Shown: positions 51,287 to 58,749 of the stretch, piece after piece | Layout of the letters: the number at the start of each line of letters is the position of its first letter | How positions within the stretch are numbered: the stretch's first letter is position 1 | Source: Hyphomicrobiales bacterium | Lineage (GTDB): Bacteria; Pseudomonadota; Alphaproteobacteria; Rhizobiales; Rhizobiaceae | Assembly (NCBI GenBank): GCA_900467685.1 | Contig: UBQX01000031.1 | Coordinates: forward strand, 1-64,000 | DNA: 64,000 nt | Direction of reading: 5' to 3' | The notes under the pieces: generated by a model | The model's input: the letters and a program-made list of their open reading frames with translations, nothing else | Told to the model about the DNA's origin: nothing | Database searches by the model: none | Translations under genes and position numbers: made by a program

Positions 51287-51379
51287 GATCGAGAATCGCA
51301 TTTCCATGAATCCCAGTCAAGAGTCTTTGGCATCGTTTTGGTGAGCGGATTTCTTTTGCCTGAAGAAAGGTGAAGGAAT

Positions 51380-52618
51380 ATGCAGACGGGAAATGTGACG
51401 ACGCCCTTTGGGCGGCGGCCGGCTGTGCTTGCTCTTGTAAAGAGGCAGCTCCAGACGTCCGAGACGAAACCAAGCCGCCCGGTCGAAAAATGGAGAGTGT
51501 TTCGCGACGCTTGTGAGGCCCGTGAACGCCTTGGCCTCCAGGACAGGGCGCTGACTGTGCTGGACGCATTGCTGACGTTTTATCCAGAGAGCGAGCTCAA
51601 CTGCGATAGTGGATTGGTGGTTTTTCCATCCAATGCTCAGCTGTCTGTCAGAGCGCACGGTATAACCGGAACGACCTTGCGGCGGCATTTGGCTGCCTTG
51701 GTCGAAGCCGGGCTCATCCAGCGCAAGGATAGTCCGAACGGCAAGCGCTACGCTCACCGGGACAAGGGTGGCGATATCGAGCAGGCTTTTGGATTCGATC
51801 TTTCTCCACTTTTGGCTCGCGCTGCGGAACTTGCAGGTCTGGCACAGGAAGTCGCTGCCGAGCGCCTGCAGTTCAGACGAGCCAAAGAGGCGCTGACTAT
51901 CTGCCGGCGTGATGTACGCAAGCTAATTTCCGCCGCGATGGAGGAGGGGGCCGACGGCGACTGGGAAGCCATCGAAGACATGTATGTCGGCATTGTCAGC
52001 CGACTCCCCCGCAATCCTGACCGTCGCCAGGTGGAGGCAATCCTCGACGAGATGCAGCTTTTGCGCACCGAAATCCTCAACCTTCTGGAAAATCAGTTAG
52101 ATTCTCAAAATATGGACGGCAATGCTGTTCAAAATGGCTGCCACATACATAATTCAAAACCCGAATCCATCTATGAACTTGAACCTAGCTCTGGAAAAGA
52201 GCAGGGCGGAGCCGTCGAGCTGGAAGTAGCACCCAAAGCGGTTGCTGAGCCCTTGGCAAAGCCGGAACAGATGAAGGCGTTCCCGCTGTCGATGGTCCTG
52301 AAAGCCTGCCCGCAGATTTCGGACTACGGGCCCGGGGGCACGATCTCCCATTGGCGCGAGCTGATGGCGGCCGCGGTGGTGGTTCGATCAATGCTTGGCG
52401 TCAGCCCGTCGGCCTACCAGGAGGCGTGCGAGATTATGGGTCCTGAGAACGCGGCGGTTGCTATGGCCGCAATCTTGGAGAGGGCAGGGCATATCAACTC
52501 GGCAGGTGGATATCTCCGCGATCTCACGCGCCGAGCGAGGGTAGGGGAGTTTGGGCTGGGACCAATGCTGATGTCGCTGATGCGTGCAAATGCGAACAGC
52601 GACCGGAAAACGGGGTGA
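51380..52618 (+). CDS. repC: RepC, replication initiator
   Basis: A 412-residue initiator. Family landmarks are TTPFGRRPAVLALVKRQLQT, KWRVFRDACEARERLGLQDR, LTVLDALLTFYPESELNCDS, VFPSNAQLSVRAHGITGTTL and LAALVEAGLIQRKDSPNGKRY (winged-helix N-terminal domain), and a C-terminal domain with AAILERAGHINSAGGYLRDL. RepC binds the origin, which in this plasmid class lies inside repC itself. Its translation is controlled by the antisense RNA in the preceding gap. Confidence 0.96.
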   Translation: MQTGNVTTPFGRRPAVLALVKRQLQTSETKPSRPVEKWRVFRDACEARERLGLQDRALTVLDALLTFYPESELNCDSGLVVFPSNAQLSVRAHGITGTTLRRHLAALVEAGLIQRKDSPNGKRYAHRDKGGDIEQAFGFDLSPLLARAAELAGLAQEVAAERLQFRRAKEALTICRRDVRKLISAAMEEGADGDWEAIEDMYVGIVSRLPRNPDRRQVEAILDEMQLLRTEILNLLENQLDSQNMDGNAVQNGCHIHNSKPESIYELEPSSGKEQGGAVELEVAPKAVAEPLAKPEQMKAFPLSMVLKACPQISDYGPGGTISHWRELMAAAVVVRSMLGVSPSAYQEACEIMGPENAAVAMAAILERAGHINSAGGYLRDLTRRARVGEFGLGPMLMSLMRANANSDRKTG

Positions 52619-52641
52619 GGGGGAGTGCCGACGTACCAAGT

Positions 52642-52666
52642 TGTGGGCTCGATCGAATAGCCCACA
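52642..52666. terminator. Hairpin between convergent repC and the XRE gene
   Basis: TGTGGGCT (52642-52649) and AGCCCACA (52659-52666) form a perfect 8-base stem with a 9-base loop, in the 105-base gap between two converging genes. There is no clear T-tract, so termination is only likely from its place. Confidence 0.4.
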
Positions 52667-52723
52667 GCGAAGAGGGATGGCGCGTTCCTAGATGGCCATC
52701 ACTTGACGGCCGTTTTCTGTTCT

Positions 52724-53347
52724 TCAATCGTCTGTCGGGGTTTCGACCTTGGATGATTTGCGACCTGGTGGCCGGCCCGGAGGACGGCCTTTCCTGCTGA
52801 CTCTCGCCGCTTTTCTAGCCAGTCGTTGTCGTTCAGCCTCAGCTTGGGCTTCGGCCTCCGCTTCCGCTTTCTGCCGAGCTTCAAGGACATCCTTAGGCGT
52901 CAGTTGGCCAACTATACCGATCAAACTGCGTATGGTGTCGTGGGGAAGGTCATGAATGAGTCTGAAGAGTTCAACCCGATCGTCGGCCTCTTCAGGATTT
53001 TTTCCGTAGAGATGAGGTGCAGCGGCATGAACCATCTGCATCGGCAGAAACCCGAGGAGCTCGGAAAGGTGGATCATCCGAGAGACGGTCAGTCGCGAAA
53101 TATTCAGTTCGTAGCGGCTATAGACCACTCGAGCGAGACCAGCCAGGGTCGCGAAATCGCTCTGGGTCAGACCAGTTTTCGCGCGTTCGTCCAAGAGGAA
53201 TGCGGAAAGTTTTGCGTCAATCTCGCCGAAGCTGACTATGCCGTCGAATCCCTCCTTGCGGTACAGGGGTCTCTGGAAATCTGGATCTGTGGTCTCAACC
53301 AGTTCCCTCGATTTGATATAGTCGGATAGATTCCGCACCGTAGGCAT
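52724..53347 (-). CDS. XRE-type regulator with coiled coil and AT-hook tail
   Basis: A 207-residue protein. The helix-turn-helix is at about 60-95 (ERAKTGLTQSDFATLAGLAR, VVYSRYELNISRLTVSRMIH). A long Ala/Glu/Arg helix (ARQKAEAEAEAQAEAERQRL, about 160-180) follows, then an AT-hook-like tail GRPPGRPPGRKSSK (about 186-199). I start at the ATG at 53347; a TTG five codons upstream is possible. This layout suggests a nucleoid-associated or plasmid-wide regulator. Next to repC it may tune copy number or transfer. It is transcribed towards repC, in the same direction as the virC operon. Confidence 0.75.
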   Translation of the reverse strand: MPTVRNLSDYIKSRELVETTDPDFQRPLYRKEGFDGIVSFGEIDAKLSAFLLDERAKTGLTQSDFATLAGLARVVYSRYELNISRLTVSRMIHLSELLGFLPMQMVHAAAPHLYGKNPEEADDRVELFRLIHDLPHDTIRSLIGIVGQLTPKDVLEARQKAEAEAEAQAEAERQRLARKAARVSRKGRPPGRPPGRKSSKVETPTDD

Positions 53348-53525
53348 TCCCTCAGTCCCCAAATCCGCCTGTGGCAGATATCACGCACCATATCGTGCCA
53401 TTAAGGCACTGTCATCCTTCGCACCAGTTACAAAACCCTCACAAAATTGGGGGGAATGACGTGGGCATGGATCTCTTGGATGCGAAATGTGCAACTCAGA
53501 GGCGCGTTGTCCGTCATGCTTAAGA

Positions 53526-53942
53526 TTAACCGCGCGTATTCCTATTGACCGCTTTCGCAGCAATCAGATTCCAGCCGTGGGCATTGGATTGAAAGACGCC
53601 TTCGAGGGTCCTCTCTTCGGTGACCCAACTCAACTTCACGCGCATTTCGCATGCCACGGAGAGCTGGTCGATGCTGATGCATCTTGTGATGCGGAGCTCA
53701 GACCTTGGTCCGTATGCCTCGAAATCCCACATTGCAAACCGGAACAGCTCACGTTTGGCGCGATCGTCCGTTGGCCAGTCTGTTTGCTTGAAAGGCTCCG
53801 GTGGAGAGGCGGCGAAACTGGGTAAAGTTCTCTCTATGGCGCGAGTATCGATCCCGACCTTCTCCGCCGCTTCAGGGTTGATCAAAAATCCAAGGGTTGT
53901 GCCTACCGCTACCCCCGCCAGAAATCTAAGGTCGAGGATCAA
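53526..53942 (-). CDS. Unknown protein with N-terminal membrane anchor, third gene of the virC operon
   Basis: A 138-residue protein not recognised. A hydrophobic N-terminus (LRFLAGVAVGTTLGFLINP, about 5-23) looks like an uncleaved signal or membrane anchor, followed by a soluble domain with alternating strands (ELRITRCISIDQLSVACEMR). It starts at a TTG overlapping the VirC2-like stop codon (TTGA), so it is coupled to the virC operon. Possibly an envelope protein linked to DNA transfer, but nothing in the sequence proves it. Confidence 0.6.
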   Translation of the reverse strand: MILDLRFLAGVAVGTTLGFLINPEAAEKVGIDTRAIERTLPSFAASPPEPFKQTDWPTDDRAKRELFRFAMWDFEAYGPRSELRITRCISIDQLSVACEMRVKLSWVTEERTLEGVFQSNAHGWNLIAAKAVNRNTRG

Positions 53943-54385
53943 TAACCATTATCCTTCAGGAACTGGTCGATCGCGGCCTTGACGATTACCGTCATTTTCA
54001 AGTCGTTGTCAGAGGCTGCTCGCTCCAGACGCTTCTTGGTGTCGTAATCAAGGGGGCAGTTGACGAAGTGTTTGCTCTCCCGCGCTTTGTTCTGCTTCAG
54101 CTCCTGCAGTCGTATTCTGGACGCCTCACGCTCCAACGATTTGTTCGTCGCTCTCTCCCGGCGAGCCTCCGGTGATGGCAGGATCAAACTCGACCTTGGT
54201 GGCACCTGAACGTCAGGAACCTTAGCGGCAGCTTCTCCTAAAGCGACTTGGTCCAGATGATCGCTGGGCACCACATTTTCTGCTTCATGGTCTATGGCCG
54301 GTTGCGACATTGGATTGGGCACATTCCCCCGCGACCGTCGCGGTGCAACGGGAAAATCAGATATACTTGAAGTCCCTTTAGCCAT
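53939..54385 (-). CDS. virC2: VirC2-like relaxosome accessory protein
   Basis: A 148-residue protein with a disordered, Pro/Ser-rich N-terminus and a C-terminal ribbon-helix-helix-like domain (FVNCPLDYDTKKRLERAASD, then KMTVIVKAAIDQFLKDNGY, about 110-148). In Ti plasmids VirC2 binds the overdrive sequence near T-DNA borders and boosts processing. It overlaps the VirC1-like gene by 8 bases. Assignment rests on order, size and fold rather than strong identity. Confidence 0.7.
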   Translation of the reverse strand: MAKGTSSISDFPVAPRRSRGNVPNPMSQPAIDHEAENVVPSDHLDQVALGEAAAKVPDVQVPPRSSLILPSPEARRERATNKSLEREASRIRLQELKQNKARESKHFVNCPLDYDTKKRLERAASDNDLKMTVIVKAAIDQFLKDNGY

Positions 54386-55091
54386 TTTGCGCCCTCTTTT
54401 GCTCGTTTGGCAGGAAACGTTCAATTTCTTGCATCATGGCCATAACCTCACTCCGGGCCTTTTTGACAGAGTCGCTGAGCTCCAGCATTTGCAGTGTCCC
54501 ATATCCAAGTCTGATGTCGCGATACGGGTTTCGCTCATAAAGCTCGGTGTCGAGGAGGTGTGAATCATATCCCTGCTCCTGCAGGTTTGCGATGAAGGGG
54601 CGGATTAGGCGGTAAGCTTCCAGTGAGCGGCCGGGGAGAGTGATCCGGGTCCTGAAGTTGAGGTGAGGAATGTTTCGTCCGGTCCGATCGCAGGCGTCAG
54701 CTACGTCCATTGCGGCCTGGCCAGCTGCAAGGATCTCGTCCTGATTTGGTTGGATCGGCGTCATAACGATGTGCGAGCCGGCGATGATCGTGTCTCGTAG
54801 CACTGTGTCTTGACCGGGTGAGTCGATTAACACGACGTCAAACCCGACGGTTTCGTTCTCCAGAATATGCTGCAGTGATGCGTTGGTTACCGCCGTGCGA
54901 AGCTCAATGCCGTCTGGCCTGTTGTCTTTCGCCTCGGAGCGGGACCACCACTCATTCAGGTTTTGTCGTCCGTCCGCATCAATCAAAAGCACTTGCTTAC
55001 CATGAAGCGCATATTCCCCAGCGATCAGGATAACGGCGGCTGTCTTCCCCGCGCCGCCCTTGCCGCTTACCAGCGATATGCAGATTGCCAT
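54378..55091 (-). CDS. virC1: VirC1-like ParA-family ATPase
   Basis: A 237-residue ParA/MinD-type ATPase with a deviant Walker A at the very N-terminus (ICISLVSGKGGAGKTAAVIL), QVLLIDADGRQNLNEWWSRS and DVVLIDSPGQDTVLRDTIIA. Short ParA proteins of this kind, placed in front of a VirC2-like gene near a relaxase, are VirC1-like and bring the DNA-relaxase complex to the coupling protein at the cell pole. It is distinct from RepA, which is longer and has an N-terminal DNA-binding part. A GTG four codons upstream is an alternative start. Confidence 0.82.
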   Translation of the reverse strand: MAICISLVSGKGGAGKTAAVILIAGEYALHGKQVLLIDADGRQNLNEWWSRSEAKDNRPDGIELRTAVTNASLQHILENETVGFDVVLIDSPGQDTVLRDTIIAGSHIVMTPIQPNQDEILAAGQAAMDVADACDRTGRNIPHLNFRTRITLPGRSLEAYRLIRPFIANLQEQGYDSHLLDTELYERNPYRDIRLGYGTLQMLELSDSVKKARSEVMAMMQEIERFLPNEQKRAQNG

Positions 55092-55103
55092 TTCACGATC
55101 CAC

Positions 55104-55640
55104 TTCCAGTCTAACAGTGCACCCCGCCCCCTAGCAGTCCAACGAGTGCTCAATCGGTAAAGCCATATCGTCGTTAAGATCATAACATCGATGCGAAACT
55201 AACATGTGAATGCACGCAGGTTAAGATCAAAACCACCGTGTGAACACACGGTAATATGCCGTTACTAAACCACACGAGTTAGTCGTGTGGTTTAGTCGAG
55301 TGCTCCGGTCGAGTGGTGAACCCCGGAGCCGCGTAAGGCCTCACTTGGCGCTCGCACGGAAGGCGCAAGGGCGAAGAGCGAAGCGTCCCTTTCGCCTGAG
55401 TACGAGGGACAGACAAAGGCCTTCAGAAGCGGTTTTGGCGGTGAACCCTGGTGAGCGTTCCAACGGAAATAACGCGAAGCGAAGCGGAGCCAGTCAAGGG
55501 GTGGAATTAGATTGATATTTGGAAGTGGTGCTTTAAGTTGAGAGTGGCAGGATACGCAAAAATGTTTTACATTTTGCATTACGATCGTGGGACAAGCCCA
55601 CGATGAGGGTCGCAAAGCTCCAGGAAGGCCTAGTTGATTG
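55104..55640. other. Hairpin-rich intergenic region, probable origin of transfer
   Basis: This 537-base gap lies between the divergent virC operon and the mobC-relaxase operon. It contains ACCGTGTG-AA-CACACGGT (55235-55252); a 14-base inverted repeat ACTAAACCACACGA / TCGTGTGGTTTAGT round GTTAG (55264-55296); a GC-rich stretch with GGCGCAAGGGCG (about 55353-55365); a near-palindrome GCAAAAATG...CATTTTGC (55556-55577); and ATCGTGGG-ACAAG-CCCACGAT (55584-55604). The position beside mobC and the density of dyads fit oriT plus MobC-binding and promoter sites. The nick site itself cannot be fixed by eye. Confidence 0.6.
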
Positions 55641-56042
55641 ATGAGCGAGGACACAATCGAAGTGCCGACAGCCAAGCAACGCAAGGGGCGTCTAATCAAC
55701 GTCCGCGTCAGCGATGCAGAGCATTCGGCAATCGAAGAAGCGGCAAAGTCGGCCGGTATGAGTGTGTCTGCTTTTTTCCGTTCGCTGCTCCTCGAGGGGG
55801 CTGGCGTTCGACCCCTTCTGACTGCGGAAGACAGGTTGATCATGGCCGCGTTGCTCGAAGACATGCGGATGATCGGCATCAATTTGAATCAGGTAGCCCG
55901 CTCCCTGAATGCAGGAAAGGGTGTCCATCCCTCAGAGCTGGACATCAACCTTGGCAACGTCCAGCGGATTCAGGCGGCTGTAATGAGTGAGCTGCGGACA
56001 CTTTCGCGCCGTGCCGGGCATGAGCGCCGAGGCGAGGTGTAG
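55641..56042 (+). CDS. mobC: MobC-like relaxosome protein
   Basis: A 133-residue DNA-binding accessory protein. It has a ribbon-helix-helix N-terminus (LINVRVSDAEHSAIEEAAKS, then MSVSAFFRSLLLEGAG) and the MobC signature MRMIGINLNQVARSLNAGKG near residue 80. It should bind oriT beside the relaxase and help open the nick region. The ATG follows AGGAAGG; its stop lies three bases before the relaxase start. Confidence 0.88.
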   Translation: MSEDTIEVPTAKQRKGRLINVRVSDAEHSAIEEAAKSAGMSVSAFFRSLLLEGAGVRPLLTAEDRLIMAALLEDMRMIGINLNQVARSLNAGKGVHPSELDINLGNVQRIQAAVMSELRTLSRRAGHERRGEV

Positions 56043-56045
56043 GCC

Positions 56046-58523
56046 GTGGAGTTCTTTTTCGGCACTTTCACAAGCGAATGGGAGCAAAGGCGCGCGGCGC
56101 TATTGCACGAAATGACGCTCGGCGGCCGTGGGAGGGCTGTCGAGGAAGAGCTTGAGAAGAGACTGAAGAATCTGCAGCATCAGGTTGGGATGTCTAAAGG
56201 CGGGTCGGGATCTAGGGGAGGGGTGAGAACTTCGGCATTCAATGTGTCATCGCCTTCGAGGACGATGGCTGCCGGTTCGGGTGCTATGCGATCAATGGAC
56301 GTTCGTCTTGCGAGCGTTGCCAAAGGGAGCCAGCCAGCAGTTGTCAAACTGGCTTCCTACGGTGGTGGCGCCCGCGTCGGCTCGATGCTCAACTATGTTT
56401 CCAGAGGGGGAGAGCTGAAGGTTGAGAACGAGAACGGCGAGACGTTGCGTGGCCGTGAGGAGCTGGCGCGTCTCCGTGGCGATTGGGATCACCTTTTCCA
56501 AAACAGGACCGAGAGCCGCGATATCGGCGGGTTTAGCGTCGAGGTGAGCGTTTCCGGCGGCTCGAACTCGCATGAGCAGGTACGGGACATTCTCAGCAGT
56601 GGCTTTGGTGATCGACGCTACGCTTACTCTGTCGAAACCCGAAACGACGGATCGCTGAAGGTCGAAGGCTATGTTGTGTTGCGCAGCGGGCAGGGCGAGC
56701 GGCTGACGGCTGACGCGAAGGCGGCCGCCATCGTTCAGGAGCGTTTCAACGCCAGCGCCGTTGCGAAAGAGGCCCCCGCAGCTTTCTCGTTCACAGGCTA
56801 TGGCAATGGCGTGGAATATGGCGCTGCCAAGTTGCGAGACTTGATCGCGCAGCGGAACGACGTTCGAGACGATCAGGGACGTTCGATTGCCGATGACAAG
56901 GCTGCGGGCGACCTGGTGCAAAAGGAATGGCGGGATGAGCTGCACAGCCGCAAGAGCCGTGACGTGATGCACGTGATCATGTCGGCCCGTGCCGGCACGG
57001 ATGCTGTCGCGTTCGAAGGAGCTGTTCGCGACTTCCTGGCTGAGCAGTTTGCGGGCCATCGTTACGTTTTCGCTATGCACGATCCGGAGAACGATCCGAA
57101 AGAAGCAGGGGAGGGGGGCAAGCGGCCGCATGTTCATGCCCATGCCATCGTTACTATGCGTTCGGAGTCGGGCGACCGGATCGAGACGACTCCGGCCACC
57201 TTCCGGCAATGGCGTGAGGTCATGGCCGAGAAGGCGCGTGACCACGGCATCAATATGGAAATGACCGATCGGCGAGAGTTCGCCACTCCGCCAGCTTTCA
57301 CGCGAAATCAGGTTCGCGCCGTCAAGCATGACGGTCGAACCGAGCATGTCGGCACCAGCGATCCGGCGCAGGCGCGATATGACGCAAAGCGAGCTGGTCG
57401 GCGCGTGGTGGCGACGAGCCAGAGAAGCCGCCAGTACATCCTAAAAGCGCAGGAGACCTGGCAGAAGATTGCAGTCAACGCCGGCGACACAGTGGTTGCG
57501 GCCTACGCCGCTCAGCATCGCTCCTATCTGGAAAACGGCCTTGCCCAAACGGATCAATCGCCTGCTGGTGCAGTCATTCATGCAGATTTCGGCGGTGATT
57601 ACCGCTCCAATATGGTAGCAATCAGAGACATGTTGTCGGAGGCAAAGGACATGCGCGAGCAGACACGCCCAGAGTTCGAAGCGTACGAGAAGACGGTTGA
57701 AACGGCTCTATTCAACCTTCAGCGCAGCGCTGGTCCAGAGGACCGGTCAGGCTTCGAAGAGGTTTCCTCCCTCGCTCGCGAGATCGTCGATCTGCGCAGG
57801 CAGATGCTCGAAATGAAGGAGCGTGGGCTTGATGAGCAGGATGGTCGAAACGCTGCTGGCGACGTCTCCAGAGAAAGTGGTGCCGCGCCGGAAAGAACGG
57901 CATCTGAGGTGCAAGAGCAGACGAATGCTAACCTCCAGTGGGAGGCAGCTGTTGCCAAGCATGGAGAGGCTGTCGTTGAGGCTGGTAACGATGCGATGGC
58001 AAATGTGGAACACTATCGCTCCGGCCTCGCCCATATCGAAGCTGGCGAGCTCGGAGACGAGAACCGGGAGCAGTATGAGAAGGGCCTTGAGGCTTCGCTT
58101 CATCATGCAGCTCAACTCGCCGCTACCGGAAACGGCTATCTCCGGGATGTTGCCAACGAAGATCCGGAACTGCGCGCGGAGATCGAGACCATTGAACGCA
58201 ATGAAGAGCGTGGGGACGAAAACAAGTCAAACAAGCAGCCGATAACAGCGGATACTGCCGACGATCGCCAACGCGATCTCAGGGTGGATCTGGAAGAGGA
58301 ACGTCCGATCGGGCAAGCGGAGCGTGAGGCTCATCAGCTCGCTGAGACGGTGGACGCTACTCAGAGGCAGCAAGATCGTGTAAACAGAGACAGGGAAGCG
58401 GCCAAGCAGGGCGGCGAGACCACGCGGACTGATCCCGCGCAACAGCACATTCCTCGTCTCGAGGAGTTGGAGCGTGAACAGGTTGAACAGAGGGAGCGTA
58501 ATCGGGACGACCGTGATCGCTAA
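56046..58523 (+). CDS. MOBP-type relaxase (VirD2/TraI-like)
   Basis: An 825-residue conjugative relaxase. Motif I with the probable nicking Tyr is MLNYVSRGGELKVENE (about 115), and the histidine triad motif III is KRPHVHAHAIVTMRS (about 357-371). A long N-terminal extension (1 to about 100) precedes the catalytic domain, and the C-terminal third is coiled-coil and highly charged, ending EQRERNRDDRDR. The start is GTG with GAGG eight bases upstream. It nicks oriT and is carried into the recipient; the Arg-rich end is a likely secretion signal for the VirD4 partner. Confidence 0.88.
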   Translation: MEFFFGTFTSEWEQRRAALLHEMTLGGRGRAVEEELEKRLKNLQHQVGMSKGGSGSRGGVRTSAFNVSSPSRTMAAGSGAMRSMDVRLASVAKGSQPAVVKLASYGGGARVGSMLNYVSRGGELKVENENGETLRGREELARLRGDWDHLFQNRTESRDIGGFSVEVSVSGGSNSHEQVRDILSSGFGDRRYAYSVETRNDGSLKVEGYVVLRSGQGERLTADAKAAAIVQERFNASAVAKEAPAAFSFTGYGNGVEYGAAKLRDLIAQRNDVRDDQGRSIADDKAAGDLVQKEWRDELHSRKSRDVMHVIMSARAGTDAVAFEGAVRDFLAEQFAGHRYVFAMHDPENDPKEAGEGGKRPHVHAHAIVTMRSESGDRIETTPATFRQWREVMAEKARDHGINMEMTDRREFATPPAFTRNQVRAVKHDGRTEHVGTSDPAQARYDAKRAGRRVVATSQRSRQYILKAQETWQKIAVNAGDTVVAAYAAQHRSYLENGLAQTDQSPAGAVIHADFGGDYRSNMVAIRDMLSEAKDMREQTRPEFEAYEKTVETALFNLQRSAGPEDRSGFEEVSSLAREIVDLRRQMLEMKERGLDEQDGRNAAGDVSRESGAAPERTASEVQEQTNANLQWEAAVAKHGEAVVEAGNDAMANVEHYRSGLAHIEAGELGDENREQYEKGLEASLHHAAQLAATGNGYLRDVANEDPELRAEIETIERNEERGDENKSNKQPITADTADDRQRDLRVDLEEERPIGQAEREAHQLAETVDATQRQQDRVNRDREAAKQGGETTRTDPAQQHIPRLEELEREQVEQRERNRDDRDR

Positions 58524-58529
58524 AGTGTC

Positions 58530-58742
58530 ATGCAGGACGGTAATCAGAACACCTACCTGGTGGAAGTAAACGACCCCAAGTCTGCCGACATCGTCGGCAA
58601 GATGATGGTGTGGGGTATGGTCTCCGTTGGGATCCTCGCGATCCTGATCAAGGTCTACGGGACCGTGATCGGCTGGTATCATGCTTCTGTGGCTTGGCTA
58701 ACAGAGGCGGGTCATTACGCAGCCAGCTTCTGGCCCTTCTGA
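58530..58742 (+). CDS. Small single-span membrane protein behind the relaxase
   Basis: A 70-residue protein with one clear membrane helix (IVGKMMVWGMVSVGILAILI, about 21-40) and an aromatic C-terminus (IGWYHASVAWLTEAGHYAAS, then FWPF). It follows the relaxase stop by six bases and converges on virD4, with seven bases between the ends. Not recognised; it could anchor the relaxosome or coupling protein to the membrane, which is inference from place only. Confidence 0.6.
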   Translation: MQDGNQNTYLVEVNDPKSADIVGKMMVWGMVSVGILAILIKVYGTVIGWYHASVAWLTEAGHYAASFWPF

Positions 58743-58749
58743 ACCTGAA

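Noticed and set aside
55264-55296. Rho-independent terminator at the 14-base inverted repeat
   Set aside because: No T-run on either side and no transcript ends here; both flanking operons point outward.
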